Below are positions 1 to 5,796 of a stretch of DNA of 7,504 bases, piece after piece (the stretch's first letter is position 1; every line of letters starts with the position of its first letter). The notes below the pieces were generated by a model. The model did not search any database and was not told the origin of the DNA. It saw nothing but the letters and a program-made list of their open reading frames with translations. This DNA comes from Clostridiaceae bacterium (lineage in GTDB: Bacteria > Bacillota > Clostridia > Saccharofermentanales > DTU023). The translations under genes and the position numbers were made by a program. The stretch covers positions 1 through 7,504 of the forward strand of contig JAAZJV010000216.1 in NCBI GenBank assembly GCA_012800135.1, read 5' to 3'.

Positions 1-722
1 ACTTTGAAATGCAGCCGGAAACGATTGAGGAGTGTATCACGCCGAACACGAAAGCGCTGATCATCAACACGCCGAACAATCCTACAGGTTCTGTCATGAC
101 TCGCGAGACCATGGTGAAAATCGCGGAACTGGCTGTCGAACACGACCTGATGGTCATTTCCGATGATGTATACAATACCTTGCTCTACGACGGCGCGGAG
201 GCTCCTTGTATAGCGTCATTTCCGGGTATGAAGGAACGTACAATGATCATTAATAGCTTCTCGAAGTCTTTTGCGATGACGGGATGGCGTATCGGTTATG
301 CTGTGGGGCCGGCAGAGATCGTCGACCGCATGACGAAATGTCAGGAAAATTTTAACGCCTGCGCGAATGCCCCGGGTCAGTACACGTGTGCGGTAGCGCT
401 CGATCATCCGGAGCTGAGCGAAGAGCTGCGCCAGATCTTTGAGCATCGCCGCGCGATTTTGCTTGACGGGCTGGCAAAGATCGACGGCATTCGCTTTAAC
501 AAGCCAAACGGTGCGTTCTATGCCTTTGCCGACATTAGCAGCTTCGGTTTAAGCAGCGTCGAATTCTGCAACCGCCTTCTTGATGAACAGAAGGTTGTCT
601 GCATCCCGGGCAGTGCTTTCGGCGAATGCGGCGAAGGATTTATCCGCATCGCGTATACCTGTCTGGAGGAAGACCTGCACGAAGGGCTTCGCCGTATTGA
701 AATGTTCTGCAGATCTCTATAA
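1..722 (+). CDS. Class I/II PLP-dependent aminotransferase, 5' end cut by window
   Basis: The reading frame is open from the window edge (first whole codon at base 3) to TAA at 720-722, so the true start lies upstream and about the N-terminal third is missing. Counting from the Met at base 9, the visible part carries the fold-type I aminotransferase signature: the NTPNNPTG loop (residues 20-27), SDDVY (51-55) with the Asp that contacts the pyridine nitrogen of PLP and the following Tyr, the Schiff-base Lys86 in SFSKSFAMTGWRIGY, and the carboxylate-binding Arg213 in FIRIAY. The family transfers an amino group from an amino acid to a 2-oxo acid in the cytosol. The pattern resembles aspartate/aromatic-type enzymes, but the substrate cannot be deduced from this fragment. 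The next gene follows after 131 bases and need not be co-transcribed. Family assignment is firm; the specific function is open. Confidence 0.95.
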   Translation, partial: FEMQPETIEECITPNTKALIINTPNNPTGSVMTRETMVKIAELAVEHDLMVISDDVYNTLLYDGAEAPCIASFPGMKERTMIINSFSKSFAMTGWRIGYAVGPAEIVDRMTKCQENFNACANAPGQYTCAVALDHPELSEELRQIFEHRRAILLDGLAKIDGIRFNKPNGAFYAFADISSFGLSSVEFCNRLLDEQKVVCIPGSAFGECGEGFIRIAYTCLEEDLHEGLRRIEMFCRSL

Positions 723-800
723 TGTTCTTTCCTTTCTTCCGTTGCCATAAGCAGAAGGCTCAAAGGAAAACATCTGAATAGAGACACTGTTCTGTTTGTT

Positions 801-815
801 TCGTCATGATGACGA
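801..815. repeat. Perfect 15-base inverted repeat upstream of the aldolase gene
   Basis: TCGTCA and TGACGA form 6-base arms around a TGA centre, ending 38 bases before the chosen eda start. It could be a regulator's operator or a small hairpin in the leader. It has no following T run, so it is not an intrinsic terminator. A false upstream ATG (806) lies inside it. Confidence 0.4.
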
Positions 816-838
816 GAAGTATTTGGAATGCTGACACT

Positions 839-847
839 GAAAGGAAG
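839..847 (+). promoter_or_regulatory. Ribosome binding site that decides the aldolase start
   Basis: GAAAGGAAG ends six bases before ATG 854, a normal Shine-Dalgarno distance. The in-frame ATG at 806 has no purine-rich site before it and would add 16 residues unlike the family's N terminus. This favours 854. Confidence 0.75.
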
Positions 848-853
848 TACGTT

Positions 854-1513
854 ATGACACAGGATCTTTGTGCGCTAATACATGAAAAAAAGCTCATTTC
901 CATCGTCCGCGGCGCGCCAACGAATAAAATCGTTCCCATTGCGGAGGCGCTCTATCACGGCGGCTTTCGATTTATGGAGATCACCTTTGACCAGATTGGA
1001 GAAATTCCAAACGAGGAGACAGCTGCTCAAATCCGTGCCGTGTGTGAGGCCTTTGACGGGCGTATGTATGTCGGTGCAGGTACAGTTATGACAAAAACAC
1101 AGCTCAAACTGGCAACAGGAGCAGGTGCAAAATTTATCGTTTCACCAAATGTGGATGCATCAATAATTCGCGATACAAAGGCTGCCGGATTGCTGTCTAT
1201 TCCAGGAGCGTTTACACCTACAGAAATCGCAGCCGCCCATCAGGCAGGCGCCGATTTTGTCAAGCTCTTCCCGGCTGACTGTGTCGATTTACGTTACATC
1301 AAAGCAATTTGTGCACCTTTGAACCACATCCCGCTCTTGGCTGTTAGCGGTGTGACGCCTGAAAATTTTGTTGACTATCTGAAAGCCGGGATGGCCGGAG
1401 CAGGCATTGGCAGTGTTCTGGTCAAGAAAGAGGATGTGTCCGCAGAGAATTATGGCGCGATCGCAGAACGTGCAGCGAGCTATGTCGCAGTCGTCAGCCG
1501 CTTCTGCACTTAA
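854..1513 (+). CDS. eda: KDPG/KHG aldolase (Eda family)
   Basis: This 219-residue protein matches the compact class I aldolase family that splits 2-keto-3-deoxy-6-phosphogluconate (Entner-Doudoroff and uronate routes) or 4-hydroxy-2-oxoglutarate into pyruvate plus an aldehyde. Visible landmarks along the TIM barrel are ISIVRG with Arg19, GGFRFMEITF with the catalytic Glu42, GAGTV (74-78), FIVSPN (94-99), FVKLFPA with the Schiff-base Lys137, and GVTPENF (166-172). Length and residue spacing agree with E. coli Eda (about 213 residues, Glu45, Lys133). The start follows the Shine-Dalgarno site at 839-847. It stands alone between an aminotransferase fragment and folD; no kdgK, edd or uronate genes are visible, so which of the two substrates it uses cannot be told. 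The stretch around 1080-1200 looks somewhat more AT-rich than its neighbours. Confidence 0.93.
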   Translation: MTQDLCALIHEKKLISIVRGAPTNKIVPIAEALYHGGFRFMEITFDQIGEIPNEETAAQIRAVCEAFDGRMYVGAGTVMTKTQLKLATGAGAKFIVSPNVDASIIRDTKAAGLLSIPGAFTPTEIAAAHQAGADFVKLFPADCVDLRYIKAICAPLNHIPLLAVSGVTPENFVDYLKAGMAGAGIGSVLVKKEDVSAENYGAIAERAASYVAVVSRFCT

Positions 1514-1541
1514 GTTGAGATGGTTGAGCTTGAAGATCCTC

Positions 1542-1569
1542 TTTGCACATGCAGTAAACGTGATATGAT
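1542..1569 (+). promoter_or_regulatory. Candidate promoter for folD with extended -10
   Basis: TTTGCA (1542-1547, 4 of 6 to the sigma-A -35 consensus), a 16-base spacer, then TATGAT (1564-1569, 5 of 6) preceded by TG-A, the extended -10 signature. The predicted transcript start near 1576 gives a leader of about 100 bases before ATG 1676. The -10 sits in an odd palindrome, GATATGATATC (1562-1572). I see no riboswitch fold that I recognise in the leader. Confidence 0.5.
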
Positions 1570-1662
1570 ATCTTTCAAGAGCCGTTTGTAAGGCAGGAGC
1601 ATCGAAAATACAATGCCCGTAAGTTAACAAAACACACGCATGATACTGCTTGATATTGAGGA

Positions 1663-1668
1663 AAGGGG
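1663..1668 (+). promoter_or_regulatory. Ribosome binding site that decides the folD start
   Basis: AAGGGG lies seven bases before ATG 1676. The in-frame ATG at 1640 would add 12 residues and lacks a comparable site. The 1676 start gives MAQILLGK, which fits the usual FolD N terminus. Confidence 0.75.
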
Positions 1669-1675
1669 AAGCTTA

Positions 1676-2521
1676 ATGGCGCAGATTTTATTAGGTAAAG
1701 CCGTAGCGGATGCTCGCTCAGAGGATCTTATTAGGCGTGTGGACGTTCTCAAGAAAAAGGGTATTCAGCCAAAACTTGTGATTGTGCGTGTTGGCGAGAA
1801 GCCGGAAGATCTTTCGTATGAGCGCGGCGCGTTGAATCGTGCCAAACGCATCGGTGTGGAGACAGAAGTACGGGTATTTCAAGAGAACGCTTCGACTGAC
1901 GAAGTGCTCGGAGCGATCGCTGCCATCAACGAGGATCCTAAGATCCACGGATGTCTTATTTTTCGTCCTCTTCCTAAGACCATTGATGAGCGTATCATCT
2001 GCGAATCACTTGCACCGGAGAAGGATGTTGACGGAATCGGCTCCGCGTCTATGGCACATGTTTTCATGAATCAAGGAAGCGGATTTGCTCCATGTACGGC
2101 TGAAGCCGTACTTGCCATGCTAAAGCATTACAATATCCCGATTAGCGGCTCGCGCGTGACAGTCATCGGCAGAAGTCTTGTCATCGGGAAACCTGTGTCG
2201 ATGATGCTTTTGAACGAAAATGCGACGGTGACGATATGTCACACGAGGACGCGAAATCTTGCCTTTGTGACGCGCGAATCCGATATCATTGTCGCTTGTG
2301 CGGGAAAAGCCTTGATGGTGGATGAGGGTTTTGTTCGCGAAGGGCAAACGGTCATCGATGTCGGTATCAACGTCAATGACGAAGGGAAATTAGTTGGCGA
2401 TGTCGATTTTGATTCAGTGGAGCCGATCGTTGCCAATATTACACCGACACCGCGCGGTGTCGGCTCAGTTACGACGACCATGTTGATGCAGCACGTTGTG
2501 GAGGCTGCTGAGAAGATTTGA
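1676..2521 (+). CDS. folD: FolD-family methylenetetrahydrofolate dehydrogenase/cyclohydrolase, divergent active site
   Basis: This 281-residue protein has the FolD length and layout. FolD oxidises 5,10-methylene-THF to methenyl-THF with NAD(P)+ and hydrolyses it to 10-formyl-THF in the cytosol. Seen are EKDVDG with Asp119 (115-120, matching E. coli Asp121), PCT (139-141), the Rossmann-loop motif GRSLVIGKP (165-173), ICHTRT (187-192), DVGIN (228-232), GDVDF (241-245) and ITPTPRGVGSVTTTML (255-270). The substrate-site signature is altered. The canonical YxxxK motif reads Tyr48-ERG-Ala52, so the catalytic lysine (Lys54 in E. coli) is replaced, and the usual VQLPLP reads IFRPLP, with Phe96 in place of Gln. 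From memory, similar SYERGA variants occur in clostridial FolD homologues, so this may be a subfamily rather than decay. The reading frame is intact. Dehydrogenase fold is confident; full bifunctionality is uncertain. Confidence 0.9.
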   Translation: MAQILLGKAVADARSEDLIRRVDVLKKKGIQPKLVIVRVGEKPEDLSYERGALNRAKRIGVETEVRVFQENASTDEVLGAIAAINEDPKIHGCLIFRPLPKTIDERIICESLAPEKDVDGIGSASMAHVFMNQGSGFAPCTAEAVLAMLKHYNIPISGSRVTVIGRSLVIGKPVSMMLLNENATVTICHTRTRNLAFVTRESDIIVACAGKALMVDEGFVREGQTVIDVGINVNDEGKLVGDVDFDSVEPIVANITPTPRGVGSVTTTMLMQHVVEAAEKI

Positions 2522-2547
2522 CGGAAACGTTCACCTTTTCGTATAAT
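2518..2547 (+). promoter_or_regulatory. Strong sigma-A-like promoter of the rpmH block, overlapping the folD stop
   Basis: TTGACG (2518-2523, 5 of 6), an 18-base spacer and TATAAT (2542-2547, 6 of 6). The -35 box contains the folD TGA stop (2519-2521). The predicted start near 2554 gives a leader of about 80 bases before rpmH. A second perfect TATAAT occurs at 2606-2611 but has no -35 at a workable distance; the nearest, TTCACA at 2575-2580, is 25 bases away. Confidence 0.8.
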
Positions 2548-2556
2548 CTAAACGTT
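2525..2556. repeat. Two AAACGTT copies bracketing the rpmH -10 box
   Basis: AAACGTT occurs at 2525-2531 and again at 2550-2556, one copy in the spacer and one over the expected transcription start. The core AACGTT is self-complementary, so each could be a dimer half-site or full site. Repeat start-to-start distance is 25 bases. This may be an operator, or chance in a short AT-rich region. Confidence 0.35.
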
Positions 2557-2634
2557 ATGCCTTATTTTAACAAGTTCACAGAAGCAAGACCGATCAAACG
2601 GTAAATATAATCACGAATTCTTTGGAGAGAGAAC

Positions 2635-2769
2635 ATGAAACGAACATATCAACCAAAACGTCGCAAACGCTCACGCGTACACGGATTCCGTAAAAGGATG
2701 GCGACAAGACAGGGAAGACAGGTTATTAAACGCAGAAGAATTAAGGGTCGCAAGAGACTAACGTGGTAA
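2635..2769 (+). CDS. rpmH: 50S ribosomal protein L34
   Basis: A 44-residue, extremely basic protein beginning [18 protein letters not shown] and ending GRKRLTW, which is the classic L34 pattern with the family's exact length. L34 sits in the large ribosomal subunit near the 23S rRNA core. The start is preceded by GGAGAG at 2624-2629, a good Shine-Dalgarno site. It is the first gene after the strong promoter at 2518-2547 and is followed 16 bases later by rnpA, the near-universal pairing. Its usual upstream neighbour dnaA is replaced by folD. Confidence 0.98.
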   Translation: MKRTYQPKRRKRSRVHGFRKRMATRQGRQVIKRRRIKGRKRLTW

Positions 2770-2785
2770 TCCTCGGAGGCGGATA

Positions 2786-3181
2786 ATGACGCGCGCCGAA
2801 AGGCTAACAAATAACCGCGATTTTACACGTGTATACCGGAAAGGAACTTGGAAACGCGGTCGCTTTATCGGCCTACATTTTTTAAAGCGCCGAGGACGAA
2901 ATGCCGTAGGTTCGGCTCGAGTCGGATTCACAGTGAATCGATCGCTCAAAAATGCGGTCGAGCGCAATCGTATGAAACGTTTGCTTCGCGAAGCCTTTCG
3001 CTTGGCACAGCTTGTCATCATTCCCGGTGTCGATATTGTGGTGAGCGGCCGCTGGAAGAAGGAGAGCGAACCTCGGGTTACAGACCTCATTGATGAGATT
3101 CAAAAGCTGATCACGGAGGTTGGAATCGGAAGTATTGAGTCACCTTTCGAGAAGAACACATCGGTAAATAATCTTGATTGA
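2786..3181 (+). CDS. rnpA: Ribonuclease P protein component
   Basis: A 131-residue basic protein that binds the RNase P RNA and helps it cleave the 5' leader from pre-tRNA. The N terminus RLTNNRDFTRVYRKGT (6-21) holds the conserved aromatic Phe13 of the leader-binding cleft, GFTVNRSLKNAVERNR leads into the RNR motif, and NRMKRLLREAFR (61-72) is the hallmark helix. The C-terminal 20 residues, after about 112, are extra to the core and look unstructured. The start has GGAGG at 2775-2779. The stop TGA (3179-3181) overlaps the possible TTG start of yidD by four bases, suggesting translational coupling. Confidence 0.97.
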   Translation: MTRAERLTNNRDFTRVYRKGTWKRGRFIGLHFLKRRGRNAVGSARVGFTVNRSLKNAVERNRMKRLLREAFRLAQLVIIPGVDIVVSGRWKKESEPRVTDLIDEIQKLITEVGIGSIESPFEKNTSVNNLD

Positions 3182-3540
3182 CTGAAGATACTTTGGAAAA
3201 CAACGTGCTCACGGATAAAGTAGATTTGCATGAAGAAACAAACGACAAATTGAGCGCTCCGCGCCGTTCGGTGCCGGCTTCTTTGATGCTGGGCGCCATT
3301 CGTACGTATCAGCGTCAATTGTCACCTAACCATCTGCCTTGCTGCCGTTTCTCACCGACGTGTTCTACGTATGCAATGGAGGCGATACAGCGCTTCGGCG
3401 CATTTCGCGGGGGATTGCTTGCGTTGTGGCGTCTATTGCGCTGCAATCCGTTTGTTCGCGGCGGTTATGACCCCGTACCGACCTCTTGGCCGACGTGGCA
3501 CAAGGATGTTCATTTTTCCGGGAACAGAAAGAACGGATGA
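3178..3540 (+). CDS. yidD: Membrane protein insertion efficiency factor YidD (start uncertain)
   Basis: YidD is a small, membrane-associated protein that assists YidC-dependent insertion of inner-membrane proteins. The conserved core lies at residues 37-101 of the longest version: MLGAIRTYQRQLSP, then CCRFSPTCSTYAMEA with Cys56 and Cys62, RFGAFRGGLLALWRLLRCNPF and GGYDPVP. A tail of about 19 residues follows. The given start is TTG 3178 (TTGA overlap with the rnpA stop), which adds a polar, acidic segment of about 33 residues that most YidD proteins lack. GTG 3205, behind a weak GGAAAA site, or ATG 3286, directly at the core but without a Shine-Dalgarno site, are alternatives. Family is secure; the first 36 residues are not. 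Confidence 0.92.
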   Translation: MTEDTLENNVLTDKVDLHEETNDKLSAPRRSVPASLMLGAIRTYQRQLSPNHLPCCRFSPTCSTYAMEAIQRFGAFRGGLLALWRLLRCNPFVRGGYDPVPTSWPTWHKDVHFSGNRKNG

Positions 3541-3725
3541 CGCGTGCAATCTGAAAGCGCAGTTTTCGTAAGGTGTAAATGTGGCGTTTAGATCAGCAGG
3601 AACAAAGCTTCCGTCATTAGAGCCCCTGTTTTCTGTTTAACAAGTAACAGGTCAATCGCAAAGAGCGGATCAGTAGGATTTACTGAAACCTGTGCAACAG
3701 ACATACTGAAAGAGAGACAAAAGCG
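3541..3725 (+). other. yidD-yidC intergenic gap, no gene seen
   Basis: This 185-base spacer is unusually long for this cluster. It has short possible hairpins, for example CCTGTT (3625-3630) with AACAGG (3646-3651) and GGAA/TTCC around 3599-3612, but no T-tract terminator. I found no promoter with both boxes near consensus, although a separate promoter for yidC-jag could well lie here. Confidence 0.4.
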
Positions 3726-4844
3726 ATGAATTTTATACCGGTACAGCTAGGACTACTGGATCCTCTTTACAAATTGTTCGGCTGGATTCTCGGCGTGCTT
3801 TACTCGTGGATCGGCAGTTATGGCTTGGTCATTATCCTTTTCACCGTGGGTATCCGACTGCTGCTGATGCCGCTGGCGCTGAAGTCGCAGCGCAGTTCGC
3901 TTCGCCAACAACTGCTTGTCGATGAAGTAAACGAAATTAAGCGCCATTACGGCAATGACCAGCAGCGCGTTAACGAAATGACGCAGCAGCTTTATAAGGA
4001 GAACGGCATTTCAATGACCTCCGGCTGTCTTCCCATGGTGCTCCAGCTGCTCCTGATTTGGCCTGTGTTTTATCTTTTCCGTTCACCGCTTCGCTGGATC
4101 ACGAACGTATCTGTCCAGAATTTGAGAAACATCGCGGGTCTGATGCAGACGCACGGTCTGATGACGCAAGCAGAAGTCAACAACGTCGCTTTGATGGACA
4201 TCCCGGTACTTGCAGGACTTCGCGACTCGGGCACAGTGCTTGAACAGTCTGTCTCAAACGGATGGATAACCCTCGATAAATTGATTAATACGAACTTTCT
4301 CGGCATGGATCTTGCCCGAACGCCCTCGTGGAATCCTTTGAACTGGTTCGGTGAAAACTGGCGAGTTGAGCTGCCGCTTGTCATACTCATCCTTATCACA
4401 ATGATCACCTACTTCATTCAGATGAAAATCATGCGCAACAGCCGCCCACGCCCTGAGAAGACAAAGGAAGAAAAAAGAAGAGACAAAGCCAATCCGGCAA
4501 AACGCGGTCAAGAAGCCGATACAGGTTCCGGCATGTTGAAGTCGATGAACTATATCATGCCGATTTTCATGTTGTTCACCATGTTTCGTATGCCTGCCGC
4601 TATGTGCGTTTTCTGGTTTGCTCAAAACATCGTTTACCTTATGCAGTCGATGATTGGCTATCAATACTACATCCGACCGCTCCGACTGTCTTATGAACGT
4701 GACCAGGCCCAATATGATCGGTCACGTCCCGCCGAAATTGCTGACGGCAACCGTCCCTCAAAGAATCGCAAAAGCAAAGACAAAAAGAAACGCGAGAAGC
4801 GATCTCTGATGTCGGTGATTCGCGGTGACGGTCCTCGCGAGTAA
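3726..4844 (+). CDS. yidC: Membrane protein insertase YidC/Oxa1 family
   Basis: A 372-residue integral membrane protein that inserts and folds membrane proteins with or beside Sec. Hydrophobic segments are near 33-52 (GLVIILFTVGIRLLLMPLAL, with the groove Arg44), 100-118 (GCLPMVLQLLLIWPVFYLF), 214-235, 275-289 and 292-312, giving the five-helix Oxa1 core. Residues 53-99 form the charged cytoplasmic hairpin. There is no lipobox or long N-terminal signal, unlike Bacillus SpoIIIJ. The segment between helices 2 and 3 (119-213, about 95 residues) is long, and the cytoplasmic loop at 238-272 and the tail at 343-360 are strongly basic or charged, as in forms that contact ribosomes. The start has AGAGAG 10 bases upstream. 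jag follows 31 bases after the stop, and yidD precedes it, which supports the role. Confidence 0.95.
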   Translation: MNFIPVQLGLLDPLYKLFGWILGVLYSWIGSYGLVIILFTVGIRLLLMPLALKSQRSSLRQQLLVDEVNEIKRHYGNDQQRVNEMTQQLYKENGISMTSGCLPMVLQLLLIWPVFYLFRSPLRWITNVSVQNLRNIAGLMQTHGLMTQAEVNNVALMDIPVLAGLRDSGTVLEQSVSNGWITLDKLINTNFLGMDLARTPSWNPLNWFGENWRVELPLVILILITMITYFIQMKIMRNSRPRPEKTKEEKRRDKANPAKRGQEADTGSGMLKSMNYIMPIFMLFTMFRMPAAMCVFWFAQNIVYLMQSMIGYQYYIRPLRLSYERDQAQYDRSRPAEIADGNRPSKNRKSKDKKKREKRSLMSVIRGDGPRE

Positions 4845-4859
4845 CTCAGTCGTTTATAG

Positions 4860-4865
4860 AAGGAG
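4860..4865 (+). promoter_or_regulatory. Ribosome binding site that decides the jag start
   Basis: AAGGAG stands ten bases before ATG 4876. The frame extends upstream to 4825, but that would overlap yidC and has no such site. The start at 4876 gives the standard Jag N terminus. Confidence 0.8.
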
Positions 4866-4875
4866 ATTTTTTCAC

Positions 4876-5667
4876 ATGGATCATGTGGTTGAAACGACAG
4901 GAAAAACCGTAGATCAGGCCGTAGAGAAGGCCTTAGAAGAACTAGATATTTCATTAACGGATGCGCTGATAGAAATCCTTGACGAAGGCGACAAAGGAGG
5001 CATTTTCGGATTTGGTCGTCAGCCTGCGCGTGTGCGCGTCACCGATATAAGTGACGATGAAGATAGGTGCCGTGAACGCGAGCGCCGACGTGCGACCCTT
5101 GAAAGCGGACATTACAAAAACGTCAACGACGATGACGACGATGACGACGATGATGCTGAAGAGTGGAAAATGCCCGCAGAGGAGCGTGGTCTTGATGCCG
5201 CGGAAAATGCGGCGTTAGACTATGTCGAGGCGATTCTATCCGGTATAGGTATTCACGGCCGGCTGGAATCCTACATTGATGAAGAAGGCAGCTTGGAGAT
5301 CGATATTTCCGGTAACGACTGCGGTGTCGCGATCGGCCGCCACGGAGAAACGCTTGATGCCATTCAATATTTAACCAATATCGTGGCCAACCGTTGGATG
5401 GACGATTTTCTTCGCGTGATTGTGGACGTCTCCGGTTATCGCCATCGCCGTGAACAGCGTTTGAGCCGTATTGCCAACAAAACGGCAGAGCGTGTGCTTG
5501 CAACAGGCCGTGAATCAAAGCTCAAACCTATGACACCGGCCGAACGGCGCGTCATCCATGTGACGTTGCGTGACGTCGAAGGTATATCTACCTACAGCGA
5601 AGGAGCCGATCCGAGGCGCTATGTTGTGATCGCACCTTCTGTCGGAGTTGAATTTATTAACGACTAA
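4876..5667 (+). CDS. jag: Jag/KhpB (SpoIIIJ-associated) RNA-binding protein
   Basis: A 263-residue protein with the three-part Jag layout. The Jag-N domain (about 1-55) ends in the KGGIFGFG loop (40-47). A linker (about 58-105) is highly charged, with a run of nine Asp at 85-93. The KH domain (about 108-185) has the atypical loop IGRHGETLDAIQYL (153-166). The R3H domain (about 190-260) has the R-xxx-H pair Arg224/His228 in ERRVIHVTLRD. Known members bind RNA in the cytosol, partner with KhpA and influence cell elongation and division in Gram-positives. Position directly after yidC is the classic arrangement that gave the family its name. All three domains are complete. The poly-Asp linker is longer than I would expect. 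Confidence 0.96.
   Translation: MDHVVETTGKTVDQAVEKALEELDISLTDALIEILDEGDKGGIFGFGRQPARVRVTDISDDEDRCRERERRRATLESGHYKNVNDDDDDDDDDAEEWKMPAEERGLDAAENAALDYVEAILSGIGIHGRLESYIDEEGSLEIDISGNDCGVAIGRHGETLDAIQYLTNIVANRWMDDFLRVIVDVSGYRHRREQRLSRIANKTAERVLATGRESKLKPMTPAERRVIHVTLRDVEGISTYSEGADPRRYVVIAPSVGVEFIND
5128..5154 (+). repeat. In-frame triple 9-base repeat encoding Asp9 in Jag
   Basis: Three tandem copies of GACGATGAC, the last ending in T, code for nine aspartates. Units of nine keep the frame, so copy changes by slippage would lengthen or shorten the acidic linker without disrupting the gene. Confidence 0.85.
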
Positions 5668-5699
5668 TCCGCAGCAATTGATCCGTTGAAAGACATACG

Positions 5700-5723
5700 G
5701 CGCAAGGTCTGAGACCAAGACGC
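5700..5723 (+). other. Possible imperfect hairpin downstream of jag
   Basis: GGTC (5706-5709) and GACC (5713-5716) pair around a TGA loop. After an AA/AA internal loop, GCGC (5700-5703) can pair with G5719 and CGC (5721-5723), with A5720 bulged. It begins 33 bases after the jag stop. No T run follows it. Confidence 0.35.
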
Positions 5724-5733
5724 AAAAACGTAC

Positions 5734-5760
5734 ATCCGGATGCGGAAGCCGTATCCGGAT
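5734..5760 (+). terminator. Strong 12-bp hairpin between jag and mnmE, possible weak terminator or attenuator
   Basis: The left arm 5734-5745 pairs with 5749-5760 over 12 positions (one G-U) around an AAG triloop. Each outer arm is the self-complementary octamer ATCCGGAT, so the site is also a pair of palindromes 19 bases apart centre to centre. The sequence after it (CTTTGATTGTATT) is only moderately T-rich, so efficient intrinsic termination is doubtful. Read-through with partial attenuation, mRNA processing, or a protein operator are alternatives. mnmE starts 36 bases later. Confidence 0.55.
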
Positions 5761-5796
5761 CTTTGATTGTATTAAACAAAGAAAGGACGATGTGCG

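Noticed and set aside
806..853. Longer N terminus for the KDPG aldolase beginning at ATG 806
   Set aside because: No Shine-Dalgarno site precedes it, it lies inside an inverted repeat, and the added residues do not resemble the family; ATG 854 has a good site.
1570..1675. A folate (THF) riboswitch in the folD leader
   Set aside because: Only short pairings such as GCAT/ATGC are visible and the known THF riboswitch motifs are not recognisable.
2606..2611. Second perfect TATAAT upstream of rpmH as an independent promoter
   Set aside because: No -35 box at 15-19 bases and no extended -10; the nearest TTGACA-like hexamer is 25 bases away.
2548..2634. oriC or DnaA boxes upstream of rpmH
   Set aside because: No TTATCCACA-like sequence repeats are present; the closest strings, such as GTTCACAGA, are poor matches.
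3625..3651. Possible terminator hairpin between yidD and yidC
   Set aside because: Only six pairs around a 15-base loop and no T tract, so termination is not supported.
4254..4712. 152-codon minus-strand open frame within yidC
   Set aside because: It is antisense to the conserved yidC coding region, shows no recognisable domain and is best explained as a codon-bias shadow; the same holds for the minus-strand frames at 5123-5518 and 5515-5946.
4825..4875. Longer Jag reading frame starting inside yidC
   Set aside because: It overlaps the yidC end without a ribosome site, while ATG 4876 has AAGGAG ten bases upstream and gives the standard N terminus.
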